Notes under the pieces: model-generated
The model's database searches: none
Told to the model about the DNA's origin: nothing
What the model saw: the letters and a program-made list of their open reading frames with translations, nothing else
NCBI RefSeq assembly: GCF_021391395.1
Contig: NZ_CP090059.1
Location: 1,659,001-1,723,000 of the forward strand
Direction of reading: 5' to 3'
From: Sphingomonas cannabina
GTDB taxonomy: Bacteria; Pseudomonadota; Alphaproteobacteria; Sphingomonadales; Sphingomonadaceae
Length of the DNA: 64,000 nt
Part shown: positions 50,750 to 59,033 of the stretch, piece after piece
Numbering within the stretch: the stretch's first letter is position 1
Layout of the letters: each line of letters starts with the position of its first letter
Made by a program: the position numbers and the translations under genes

Positions 50750-51159
50750 CGCCCGAGCCGCTGATCAGCATCGTCCGGGGCTCGGGTCACCCAGCGCCCG
50801 GAGCGATCTCCGCACTTGCGCTCCGCCTGGCCGATTTCGCATCGCGGCTCGGCTTCCGTGTCGGGAAGATCGAGGCGAGCCGGTTCACCAACAGCAACTC
50901 GCGCTATCTCAACCTCTTCGACAAGCGCGGTCATCGTTGGCTGATCCGCGTGTCTGACCATGGGCTGCGTCGAACCAACCACGGCCGCCCTATCCCGCAC
51001 GTCTCCTACACCTCGCTCGACGGTGAAGCCGGCTACGATGAAGTCTGTCGCATTCTCGGTCGCATCGTCGCTGGCGGTGTGGATTGGCGCGATCCCAACG
51101 AGGGCGTCCGTCAGCCGCGCCGCGCACGCCTTGGGCGCCGGTACGGAGGCGGCCGATGA
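50746..51159 (+). CDS. Hypothetical protein between terminase subunits
   Basis: This 137-residue protein has no recognised family. It has an alpha-beta pattern (AISALALRLADFASRLGFRVGKIEASRFTNSNSRYLNLFDKRGHRWLIRVSDHG) and a basic end (RQPRRARLGRRYGGGR). It overlaps both terminase genes (ATGA each side). It may help packaging or be a nucleic-acid-binding accessory. Confidence 0.6.
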   Translation: MTPEPLISIVRGSGHPAPGAISALALRLADFASRLGFRVGKIEASRFTNSNSRYLNLFDKRGHRWLIRVSDHGLRRTNHGRPIPHVSYTSLDGEAGYDEVCRILGRIVAGGVDWRDPNEGVRQPRRARLGRRYGGGR

Positions 51160-52709
51160 GCGCCGCCGACGCCAACATTCCTGCGATCCTGCTTCGCTAT
51201 CAGGTTGAGGCGATCAACCTCTTCAACGCAAACAGTCTGTTCGTCGAAGAGAAGTCGCGTCGTACAGGTCTCACCTATGGTTTCGCCGCCAACGCGGTGG
51301 TCAAAGCCTCCCCGCGGGTGCGACCAACCAACACCTACTACATCGGCTACAACCGCGACATGGCGCGTGAATTCATCGCTTATTGCGGTGATTTCGCGAA
51401 GGCGTTCAACGAAGCCGCGTCCGAGCCCGACGAGTTCCTGTTCGACGACGGCTCCGAGGAGGGCATTCTCGCCCTCCGGATCAACTTCCCATCCGGCAAG
51501 TCGATCGTCGCCCTCTCGTCCAGGCCACGCTCGCTGCGCGGTATGCAGGGCGACGTCATCATTGACGAGGGCGCCTATCACGACGACCTGGAGGCGGTGC
51601 TCACCGCCGCGCTCGCCTTGGTCATGTGGGGCGGGCGCGTCGCCGTCATCTCCACCCATGCCGGCGCCGACAACGACTTCAATACGCTGATCGAGGACAT
51701 CCGCTCCGGCAAGCGGGAGGGTGTGGTCCACCGCACCACGCTGAAGGACGCCCTTGAGCAAGGGCTCTACAAGCGCATCTGCCTGGTCACCGGAAAGAAA
51801 TGGTCGCCGGAGGCCGAGGCCGAATGGGAGCGTAAGCTCCGCGCCACCTACGGCGAATCGGCGGCCGAGGAGCTGGACGTGATCCCGGCCCGCGGATCCG
51901 GCACCTATCTGCCGCGCGCGACGATCGAAGCGTGCATGACGCCGGACTACCCGGTGGTCCGCCTGACGCTGGAGGATGGCTTCGAGCGCCGCGATCGTCA
52001 GTGGCGCGAGACCTATATCGCCGACTGGCTTCACGACATCGTCCGGCCGCTGATCGATAAGCTCTTCGATCCTAATCGGCGATCCTTCTTCGGTCAGGAC
52101 TTCGCGCGGTCGAGTGACCTTTCGACGATCGCCTGTGGCCAGATCGATCCCGCCGCGATCCTGCACAACCGTCTCGGCATCGAGCTGCGCAACGTGCCGT
52201 TCCGCGAGCAGAAGATGATCCTCGACTATCTGTGCCGGCACCTGCCGATGTGGACGGCCGGCAAGATGGACGCCCGCGGCAATGGCCAGCAGCTCGCCGA
52301 GGATATGCAGTCTGATTGGGGCTTCGACCGGATCGAAGCAGTGATGGCGACCCAGCAGATCTATCTCGCCCGGATGCCGCGCATGAAAGCGCGCTTCGAT
52401 GATGGCACCATCCTTGTTCCGCGCAGCGACGGCGTCGTCGACGATCTCCGCCTAATCAAGATGGTCAAGGGCGTGCCGATGATCGTCGATCGAACCGACG
52501 ACAAGGCAGACGGAGCGAAGGGCAAGCGCCACGGCGACTACGCCATAGCGCTCATGAACCTCGTCTGCGCGGCGGACGAGGATATCCAGCCCATCGATCT
52601 TCACACGGTCGATAGCCGCCGCGTCACCGCCTCCGATTTCGCGGTCACCACCACCGGCTTCGGCACGATCGTCCGTCACGACAATTTCGGCGCGCGGGGA
52701 GGCTGGTGA
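51156..52709 (+). CDS. Large terminase subunit (Mu gp28-like)
   Basis: This 517-residue protein has an ATPase domain with a Walker-A-like EKSRRTGLTYG (about residue 28) and Walker B GDVIIDEGAYHD (about residue 130), and a nuclease domain starting FFGQDFARSSDLSTIACGQID with acidic metal-binding residues, later KMDARGNGQQLAEDM and HGDYAIALMNLV. It pumps DNA into the head and, in transposable phages, cuts by headful with host DNA attached. ATG 51156 overlaps the upstream stop. Confidence 0.92.
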   Translation: MSAADANIPAILLRYQVEAINLFNANSLFVEEKSRRTGLTYGFAANAVVKASPRVRPTNTYYIGYNRDMAREFIAYCGDFAKAFNEAASEPDEFLFDDGSEEGILALRINFPSGKSIVALSSRPRSLRGMQGDVIIDEGAYHDDLEAVLTAALALVMWGGRVAVISTHAGADNDFNTLIEDIRSGKREGVVHRTTLKDALEQGLYKRICLVTGKKWSPEAEAEWERKLRATYGESAAEELDVIPARGSGTYLPRATIEACMTPDYPVVRLTLEDGFERRDRQWRETYIADWLHDIVRPLIDKLFDPNRRSFFGQDFARSSDLSTIACGQIDPAAILHNRLGIELRNVPFREQKMILDYLCRHLPMWTAGKMDARGNGQQLAEDMQSDWGFDRIEAVMATQQIYLARMPRMKARFDDGTILVPRSDGVVDDLRLIKMVKGVPMIVDRTDDKADGAKGKRHGDYAIALMNLVCAADEDIQPIDLHTVDSRRVTASDFAVTTTGFGTIVRHDNFGARGGW

Positions 52710-52945
52710 TGTCTCCCAGGGAAGCATGGAGCAAGCTCGCCGATGAGGAAGCGAAGGCGCTGGTCGCGGTGCTGGAGGGTGAGGGACGCAAGGTCCACGT
52801 CCTCGTCACCGCCATCGAAGGGGATGAGGTCACGCTCATCCGAGCAGTGAGCGACCGTACCACCCGTAGCGATGCGCGCGGGATCCTCCAGGCGCTCGAT
52901 CACGAGCGCGACCGCATCGCGGCCAAGATCGAGAGGAATAGCTGA
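52709..52945 (+). CDS. Small hypothetical protein between terminase and portal
   Basis: This 78-residue protein (REAWSKLADEEAKALVAVLEGEGRKVHVLVTAIEGDEVTLIRAVSDRTTRSDARGILQALDHERDRIAAKIERN) is alpha-beta and charged. It starts on the last base of the terminase stop (TGATG) and ends one base into the portal start. No family is recognised. Confidence 0.6.
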   Translation: MSPREAWSKLADEEAKALVAVLEGEGRKVHVLVTAIEGDEVTLIRAVSDRTTRSDARGILQALDHERDRIAAKIERNS

Positions 52946-55008
52946 TGGCACAGGCTCCCCGTTCCTGGGGCGGGTGGATGCAGCGTGGTGGCATCGCCCG
53001 CGTGCCCGCTGATCTTGCCGGCGAGATCGCCACCACCCGCGACGGTCGCGACATCACCCGCCCATGGATCTCCGAGCTTGAAGAGTCGCCGGATCCGCGC
53101 ATCACCAATGCGATCGATTGGGGCCTCTACGACCGCGTCCTGCTCGACGATCAGGTCAAGTCGTGCATGGAACAGCGGATCCGCGGCGTCGTCGCGCGTG
53201 AGTGGAACGTCGTTCCCGGCGACGACCAGGATCCGCGCTCCGTCGCCGCTGCAGATGGTCTCAAGAAGGCGATCGAGCGCGTAGGCTGGGACCGGATCAC
53301 CGAGAAGAAGCTCTACGCCGTCCTGTTCGGCTATTCGGTCGCCGAGCTGATGTGGGCGCCGATCGACGGGCAGTTGGCCTGGTCGAAAATCCGCGTCCGC
53401 CATGCTCGCCGCTTCCGTTACGACAAGGATGGCCGGCTGCGGTTGCTCACCCGCGCCAACATGCGCGGCGAGATCCTGCCCGACCGCAAGTTCTGGGTGA
53501 CCACCTCGGGCGGTACCGACGACGACACCACCTATGGCCGCGGCCTCGCCGAGTGGCTGTATTTCCCCGTGCTGTTCAAGCGTAATGGCGTGCGCTTCTG
53601 GAACATCTTCCTCGACAAGTTTTCGGTCCCCACCGCCAAGGGCACCTATCCGCGTGGCGCCAGCCGCGACGATCAGATGAAGCTCTTGGCCGCGGTCCAG
53701 GCCATCGCCACCGATAGCGGCTTCGTCGTGCCCGAGGGCATGGAGGTCGAGCTGTTGGAGCTGGCGAAGAACGGCGCCGATTTCGGCGCGGCCTGTCGCT
53801 ACATGGACGGCGCCATCGCGAAGATCATCCTCTCGCAGACCATGACGACGGATGCGGGCGCGGCCGGCCTGGGTTCCAACCAGGCCAACGTGCATGAGGG
53901 CGTCAAAGATGAGGTCGTCATCGCCGATGCCGACCTGTTGACGGACAGTTTCACCGGCGATGCAGAGACCGGTGGTCCCGCCCGCTGGTACACCGATTTC
54001 AACTTCGGCACTGACGTCGCTGCGCCGCGTGTCGTGCGCGTTGCCGAGGAGGAGATTGATCTCAAGGTATCCGCCGAGACCGACGAGGCCATCTCCCGCC
54101 TCGGCTGGACCCGAACCGAGGAGAGCTTCCGCGACGTCTATGGGGACGGCTACGAGCGGAAGGAGCAAGCGGATACGCCGCCCGCACCGCCCGCCGCTCC
54201 GGCCGTGGTCGAAAAGCCCGGCACGGCCGATGACAATCGCGTCGATCCGACCGTGGCCGGCGCCGTGGCATTCGCGGCCAGCGATCCCAAGACGCTCTAT
54301 GTCTACCGCCGTCTGCTCAACACCGCCGACGTCGTCGAATGGGCGCGCGGGCAGGGCTTCGCGTCGATGGTGCCCCCGACCGACCTCCACGTCACCGTCG
54401 CCTACTCCCGCCGCCCGGTGAATTGGTTCGAGATGGCGCAGGAATATGGCGCCGAGCCCAAGCTGGAGATCCCGGCCGGTGGGCCGCGTGTCGTCGATCG
54501 GCTTGGCGAGCGGGCGATCGTGCTCCATTTCGCGTCCAATAATCTGTGCTGGCGCAACCGGGAGATGCGGGACAAGGGCGCCTCCTGGGACTATCTGGAG
54601 TACTATCCGCACATCACGCTCACCTATGCGGGCGACGATCTCGATCTCGCCGCGATCGAGCCCTATCGCGGCGAGCTGGTCTTCGGCCCAGAGATCTTCG
54701 AGCCGCTCGACGAAGGCTGGAACGACAAGCTTATCGAGGTGAGCTTCGCCGAGCCGGCCGCGCCGCGCGACGTGATCGACGAGGCCGTCGACACGATCAT
54801 GGCCGACGAGGGCTGGCGCGAGCTGATCGGACCGATCGTCGACCCGCTGGTCGAGCAGCTCCAGGCCGCGACGTCGCGAGACGACGTCATCGCCATCCTC
54901 GCCCGCGAGGCTGAGCTGGCCGGCGACCAGGCGCTCATCGAAAGCCTCGCCCGCGCCGGTTTCGCCGCCCGCATCGACGCCCTGACCGACAGCTCGGAAG
55001 AACGATGA
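52945..55008 (+). CDS. Portal protein (DUF935, Mu gp29-like) fused to an Acb1-like 2H phosphoesterase
   Basis: This 687-residue protein has a DUF935 portal domain in residues 1-420 (QMRGGIARVPADLAGEIATTRDGRDITRP-type opening, KSCMEQRIRGVVAREWNVVPGD, LAEWLYFPVLFKRNGVRFWNIFLDKFSVPTAKGTYPRG). A second domain at about residues 445-620 starts TLYVYRRLLNTADVVEWARGQGF and carries two HxTx motifs, His482-Val-Thr484 and His556-Ile-Thr558, with GASWDYLEYYPHITLTY. That pattern matches 2H phosphoesterases of the Acb1 (anti-CBASS) group, which cleave cyclic oligonucleotide signals. A helical tail follows. Ordinary Mu-type portals are about 510 residues. Confidence 0.83.
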   Translation: MAQAPRSWGGWMQRGGIARVPADLAGEIATTRDGRDITRPWISELEESPDPRITNAIDWGLYDRVLLDDQVKSCMEQRIRGVVAREWNVVPGDDQDPRSVAAADGLKKAIERVGWDRITEKKLYAVLFGYSVAELMWAPIDGQLAWSKIRVRHARRFRYDKDGRLRLLTRANMRGEILPDRKFWVTTSGGTDDDTTYGRGLAEWLYFPVLFKRNGVRFWNIFLDKFSVPTAKGTYPRGASRDDQMKLLAAVQAIATDSGFVVPEGMEVELLELAKNGADFGAACRYMDGAIAKIILSQTMTTDAGAAGLGSNQANVHEGVKDEVVIADADLLTDSFTGDAETGGPARWYTDFNFGTDVAAPRVVRVAEEEIDLKVSAETDEAISRLGWTRTEESFRDVYGDGYERKEQADTPPAPPAAPAVVEKPGTADDNRVDPTVAGAVAFAASDPKTLYVYRRLLNTADVVEWARGQGFASMVPPTDLHVTVAYSRRPVNWFEMAQEYGAEPKLEIPAGGPRVVDRLGERAIVLHFASNNLCWRNREMRDKGASWDYLEYYPHITLTYAGDDLDLAAIEPYRGELVFGPEIFEPLDEGWNDKLIEVSFAEPAAPRDVIDEAVDTIMADEGWRELIGPIVDPLVEQLQAATSRDDVIAILAREAELAGDQALIESLARAGFAARIDALTDSSEER

Positions 55009-55697
55009 TGCAGCTCGACCTATTCGGCAGCAAGCGCGTGCTGATCGGCTGCGAGCGATCCGGCATCGTCCGCGATGCCTTCCTGCGGCGCGGCTTCGAT
55101 GCCTGGAGCTGCGACGTTCTGCCCGACGAGCGCGGCAGCAACCGCCACATCCGAAACGACGTGCGCAACGTGCTGCCTTGGGGCTGGGATCTGTTGATCA
55201 TCGCTCACCCGCCTTGCACGCGCCTGTGCAATAGCGGCGTCCGGTGGTTGACGGCGCCTCCGCCCGGTCGCTCCTTGGCCGAAATGTGGCGCGAGCTGGA
55301 GGAAGGCGCCGAGCTGTTCTCGGACCTCTGGAACGTCCTGAATATCCCGCACGTCGCGATCGAGAACCCGATTATGCATCGGCACGCGCGGGAGCGGATC
55401 GTCAACTATGCGCCGCCGCAGATCGTCCAACCATGGTGGTTCGGCGATCCGCAGTTCAAGGCGACGGGCCTCTATCTGCGCAACCTCCCGCCGCTGGTAC
55501 CGACCCGGATGCTGACCCCACCCGCGCGGGGCACGGACGCACATCGACATTGGTCGCGCGTTCACCGTCACTCCGGGTGGGGCAAGCACGGTGAAGCCAG
55601 GGGGCAGGAGCGTAGCCGATTCTTTCCGGGCATCGCCGCGGCGATGGCTCAGCAATGGGGTGACGCCCTCGTCGATGAAATGAGGCTGGCAGCATGA
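55005..55697 (+). CDS. DNA cytosine methyltransferase-like protein
   Basis: This 230-residue protein has a nucleotide-binding start (KRVLIGCERSGIVRDAFLRRGFDAWSCDVLPDE, SAM-binding motif I/II in variant form), the PPC motif of C5 cytosine methyltransferases (IIAHPPCTRLCNSGVRWL) and the ENP motif (HVAIENPIMH). It is short, with no evident target-recognition domain, as in a group of phage proteins of this kind. It may modify phage DNA against restriction. The start overlaps the portal stop by ATGA. Confidence 0.75.
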   Translation: MMQLDLFGSKRVLIGCERSGIVRDAFLRRGFDAWSCDVLPDERGSNRHIRNDVRNVLPWGWDLLIIAHPPCTRLCNSGVRWLTAPPPGRSLAEMWRELEEGAELFSDLWNVLNIPHVAIENPIMHRHARERIVNYAPPQIVQPWWFGDPQFKATGLYLRNLPPLVPTRMLTPPARGTDAHRHWSRVHRHSGWGKHGEARGQERSRFFPGIAAAMAQQWGDALVDEMRLAA

Positions 55698-56068
55698 CAA
55701 CCACTGACAAGCAGGCGCCTTCAATGCATCAGCGCGCGGTCGAGAAGCACGGCGAACTCGCGCGATGCCCGATGTGCGACGCACCCGGCTACCTTGTCTG
55801 GCCGCAGGAGCAGGATTGGGGCCGCGTCAAGTGCACTCGCCCGAGTTGCGGCACCGAAGGCGGTCCCGGCAATACAATTGCCGAGGCGGTTGCCCGCTGG
55901 TCGATACGCGCCCAAAGCGGATTGCGGGAGGCGTTCGATCGAGGATGGCGCGACGCTTGCAGATCAATCTTCGATCACGGACCGGATGGGGCGGAGCCTG
56001 ACTTTCGCAAGTCCGCTTGGGCGAAAGCTTGCGCCGCCCTCACCACGTCCGCACCCAACTATGCATAG
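55694..56068 (+). CDS. Lar-like restriction alleviation / zinc-ribbon protein
   Basis: This 124-residue protein has RCPMCDAPGYLVW at about residue 24 and VKCTRPSCGTEGGPGNTIAEAVARWSIR about 20 residues later, the CPxC-x-CxxCG plus A-x-x-x-WN-R layout of Lar-family proteins, which in lambda-like prophages alleviate type I restriction. The C-terminal part (REAFDRGWRDACRSIF) is helical. It follows the methyltransferase gene with a four-base overlap, so both may protect phage DNA. Confidence 0.72.
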   Translation: MTTTDKQAPSMHQRAVEKHGELARCPMCDAPGYLVWPQEQDWGRVKCTRPSCGTEGGPGNTIAEAVARWSIRAQSGLREAFDRGWRDACRSIFDHGPDGAEPDFRKSAWAKACAALTTSAPNYA

Positions 56069-56474
56069 CCGCCGATCGTCACGACCTCGGCGCGAGACGC
56101 GGGCATTCGCCGCACAAGGGCGCCTGCGCCCACGCAGTTATGCGAGCCTGGTTGCCGATATGTCCGTCGAGGACGAGCTGTGCCTCACTCGCGTCGTCGC
56201 AACGCGTCTGCTCGCGCTTCTGCAGCACCGCCGTCCCTCCGTCGCCGACGAGTTCCTCGGCGCGTTGGCAATCGACGCGCGCGCCACCGTCGATCGCACC
56301 TTTGAGGCCATTTTGGTCCTGTTCTTTCGGCATAGCATCGAGGTCTCGCCCTGCCGAAAGCTGCTCGACAGCCAGGTCGACGACAAAAATCGGTTCGTTC
56401 TCGCCCGGCCGAACGGCCAGGCCGAGGTCATCGATGAAGAACAGCTCATGATGATGGCGGGTATCGATGCCTGA
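56061..56474 (+). CDS. Hypothetical protein upstream of the Mu F-like gene
   Basis: This 137-residue protein has an arginine-rich N-terminus and a helical core (SVEDELCLTRVVATRLLALLQHRRPSVADEFLGALAIDARATVDRTFEAILVLFFRHSIEV). No family is recognised. ATG 56061 overlaps the end of the Lar-like gene by eight bases; it overlaps the Mu F-like gene by eight bases too. Confidence 0.6.
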   Translation: MHSRRSSRPRRETRAFAAQGRLRPRSYASLVADMSVEDELCLTRVVATRLLALLQHRRPSVADEFLGALAIDARATVDRTFEAILVLFFRHSIEVSPCRKLLDSQVDDKNRFVLARPNGQAEVIDEEQLMMMAGIDA

Positions 56475-57687
56475 CCGGCCATCGATCAGCGCTGTCATCG
56501 GCCTGCCGCCAGAGGACACCGTCCGCGCCTTCGAGGCGCGCGACGAGCTGCGCACCACCGTCCGCTGGAGCGAGATGTGGCACGACGATCATGCTCGCGG
56601 CTTCACCGTCGCCAAGGTCGCCAAGCTCGATCTCCTCGCCACGATCCGCGGCTCGCTCGACGACGTGATCCGCAACGGTGGCACCTTCGAGCAATGGCAG
56701 GCGAACATCCTCCCCGAGCTACAGAAGGCCGGTTGGTGGGGCATGGTCCGCGACCGCGATCTGACCGGCACCGACGATGCCGTCTTCGTCGGGCCGCGCC
56801 GGCTGCGGACCATCTACGATACCAACTTGCGCATGAGCCGCGCGGCGGGCCGCTGGAAGCGCATTCAGGAGCTGAAGGGCGAGCGTCCCTTCCTCCGCTA
56901 CACCGCCGTCATGGACGCGCGCACGCGTCCCCAGCACCGTATCTGGCACGGCACGATCCTCCCGGTCGACGATCCGTGGTGGGACACGCATTTCCCGCCG
57001 TGCGGATGGTATTGCCGCTGCACCGTCCGCCAGCTCTCCCAGCGCGATCTCGATCGCCACGGCTGGTCGGTCACCAAGCCGCCCGAGGAGGGACCGCCCC
57101 GGCTCTTCTATCGTGCCGGCGTCGCGAAACCGGAGGCGGTGCCGGCCGGCATTTCGCCTGGCTTCGGCTACAATCCCGGCAAGGCGAGTATGCGGGCGGT
57201 TGCCGACAAGGCGATCCAGTCGATCGAAGCAATGGCGCCGCTCGACATCGCCGCGGCACGATCCGTGCTCGACGACCTGGTCGCGTCGGACGCGTTCCTC
57301 GAAACGCTGACGGAGCCCGGAGCCGGCTTCCCGGTAATGGTGCTCGACGATCGCATCCGCGGATTGATCGAGGCCGAAGCGCACGTCGTCATCCTGTCGA
57401 GCGACACCTACGCCAAGCAGCTCGGCGCCACCGATCGCAGCGCCGGCCATCCCGAGTTGACGGTCGCGGACTATCGCCGCTTGCCCGAGATCGGGGCCGC
57501 GCCCGATCTCGTATTCCGCTCCGGCGATACCCGGCTGATCCTGCTGAAGGTGGCGGACGACCGCTATCTGCTCGCGAACGTCAAGGTCACCGCCGACCGC
57601 CGCGAGCTATACCTGCAGAGCTTCCGCTGGGCGCGCGAGCGCGACGTGCAGCGGCTCCGCAACCGCGACGAGGAAGTCGTGCTGTGA
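56467..57687 (+). CDS. Head morphogenesis protein (Mu F-like) with C-terminal nuclease-like domain
   Basis: This 406-residue protein has a Mu F/SPP1 gp7 domain (residues about 85-200: RLRTIYDTNLRMSRAAGRWKRIQEL, LRYTAVMDARTRPQHRIWHGTILPVDDPWWDTHFPPCGWYCRCTV with Cys and His pairs). A C-terminal extension of about 150 residues (DLDIAAARSVLDDLVASDAF…AHVVILSSDTYAKQLGATDRSAGHPELTVADYRRLPEIGAAPDLVFRSGDTRLILLKVADDRYLLANVKVT) resembles the PBECR-type (Barnase/EndoU/ColicinE5/RelE-like) nuclease domains known at the ends of phage head proteins. Such domains may be injected with DNA. The family call for the C-terminal part is less certain than for Mu F. Confidence 0.8.
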   Translation: MPDRPSISAVIGLPPEDTVRAFEARDELRTTVRWSEMWHDDHARGFTVAKVAKLDLLATIRGSLDDVIRNGGTFEQWQANILPELQKAGWWGMVRDRDLTGTDDAVFVGPRRLRTIYDTNLRMSRAAGRWKRIQELKGERPFLRYTAVMDARTRPQHRIWHGTILPVDDPWWDTHFPPCGWYCRCTVRQLSQRDLDRHGWSVTKPPEEGPPRLFYRAGVAKPEAVPAGISPGFGYNPGKASMRAVADKAIQSIEAMAPLDIAAARSVLDDLVASDAFLETLTEPGAGFPVMVLDDRIRGLIEAEAHVVILSSDTYAKQLGATDRSAGHPELTVADYRRLPEIGAAPDLVFRSGDTRLILLKVADDRYLLANVKVTADRRELYLQSFRWARERDVQRLRNRDEEVVL

Positions 57688-57772
57688 TGGTGGCCGGCGC
57701 GCGGCGAGGACTGCCGTTCCCTCGCATCCGATCCCGCGTCTCCGCGGTCCTACGGCTGGCAGGTTCACCGTG

Positions 57773-58057
57773 TCACGCGCGCCGTTTCCACGATGTAGCG
57801 CGCCCCTCCTCGATGTTCAACGGAGGGCAGTAGTTCGTGACGTACAGTCCCGAGTTCGCATCCAACTGGCCGATCTCGAAGCTGCGCAGCAGCGACGTTG
57901 CAATGCGGTCCACCAGCTCGCGATGCGCGGCCTCCTTCGCGAACGTCGGACCGCTCTTGAGCGTCGAGAATAGGCCGGGCGATGCCGTCTTGAGCGCGAC
58001 CGAGATGTGCACGCGCAGCTTCTTGTCGACGTACAGCCGATCATCGTCGTCATCCAT
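57773..58057 (-). CDS. Small acidic-start protein on the opposite strand
   Basis: This 94-residue protein begins MDDDDDRLYVDKKLRVHISVALKTASPGLF and continues with a helix (AHRELVDRIATSLLRSFEIGQLDAN). ATG 58057 has GGAGAGA upstream. It is the only minus-strand gene in the right arm and lies directly behind the Mu F gene with the nuclease-like end, so it would be read independently of the lytic operon. No family is recognised; an immunity protein or other lysogenic gene is possible. Confidence 0.6.
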   Translation of the reverse strand: MDDDDDRLYVDKKLRVHISVALKTASPGLFSTLKSGPTFAKEAAHRELVDRIATSLLRSFEIGQLDANSGLYVTNYCPPLNIEEGRATSWKRRA

Positions 58058-58202
58058 GAAATCTCTCCGTCTGAAAGGGCGGGGGTCGGGGCGTTGGCGC
58101 GCCCCAAGCCGGCGGTCACGACCCGCCATGATCCGGTGTCGACACGCCGGAATCACCCCGCCACCCAAGCTCGGGCGGGCAGAACATAGAAAGAACGTTG
58201 TC

Positions 58203-59033
58203 GTGGAGTCGAGTCCTATCCAATCGCCGGGCGCGCTGCTGCCCGTAATACCCGTGCGTACCGCCGCGCCCTATGTCGGCGGCAAGCGCAAGCTCGCGCA
58301 GCGCCTGGCCGCGCGGATCAGCGCCGTCCCGCACTCGATCTATGCCGAGGTGTTCGTCGGCATGGGCGGCGTCTTCCTGCGCCGCGATCTCCGGCCGACC
58401 GTCGAGGTGATCAACGACTGGAGCGAGGACGTCACCACCTTCTTCCGCATCCTCCAGCGCCACTACGTGCCGTTCATGGAGATGCTGCGCTACCAGCTCA
58501 CCACCCGCGCCGACTTCGACCGGCTGCTGCGCACCGACCCGACCACGCTCACCGATCTGGAGCGCTCGGCGCGGTTCCTCTACCTCCAACGCGCGGCGTT
58601 CGGCGGGAAGGTCGTCGGCCGGAATTTCGGCATTTCCTACACGACGTCGGCGCGGTTCGACGTGACGAAGCTCGGCCCGATCTTGGAGGATCTGCACGAG
58701 CGGCTCGCGCCGGTGACGATCGACCGCCTTCCTTGGGCGGCCTTCATCGACCGCTGGGACCGGCCGGAGACGCTCTTCTTCCTCGATCCGCCGTACCACG
58801 GCACCGAGCACTATTACGGCCCAGGCATGTTCTCGGAGGCCGATTTTGCCGCCCTCGCCGACCGCCTAGCCCGCCTGCGCGGACGCTTCATCATGAGCAT
58901 CAACGACACGCCGTTGATCCGCGACCTGTTCGGCCGTTTCACGATCGAGGATGAGACGACGAGCTACACGGCGGGCGGCGGAGCGAAGGTCGCGGCGGTC
59001 ACCGAGTTGATCATTTCGGGCGGCGGCGCATGA
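58203..59033 (+). CDS. DNA adenine methylase (D12 class, Dam-like)
   Basis: This 276-residue protein has the D12-class motifs: VRTAAPYVGGKRKLAQRLAARI (motif X/I), YAEVFVGMGGVFLRR, INDWSEDVTTFFRILQRH, and the catalytic LFFLDPPYHGTEHYY (DPPY) near residue 195. It methylates N6 of adenine in DNA. GTG 58203 is a cautious start; an upstream ATG 58129 is in frame, and neither has a strong ribosome binding site. Mu has the mom modification system at the same end of its genome; this gene may play the corresponding protective role. Confidence 0.85.
   Translation: MESSPIQSPGALLPVIPVRTAAPYVGGKRKLAQRLAARISAVPHSIYAEVFVGMGGVFLRRDLRPTVEVINDWSEDVTTFFRILQRHYVPFMEMLRYQLTTRADFDRLLRTDPTTLTDLERSARFLYLQRAAFGGKVVGRNFGISYTTSARFDVTKLGPILEDLHERLAPVTIDRLPWAAFIDRWDRPETLFFLDPPYHGTEHYYGPGMFSEADFAALADRLARLRGRFIMSINDTPLIRDLFGRFTIEDETTSYTAGGGAKVAAVTELIISGGGA

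Noticed and set aside
52900-54612. Minus-strand open frame of 570 codons
   Set aside because: It is antisense to the portal gene and without domains.
57688-57772. Possible extension of the Mu F gene or a further small gene
   Set aside because: The Mu F frame ends cleanly at TGA 57685-57687, and the 85 bases behind it have no start codon with a ribosome binding site.
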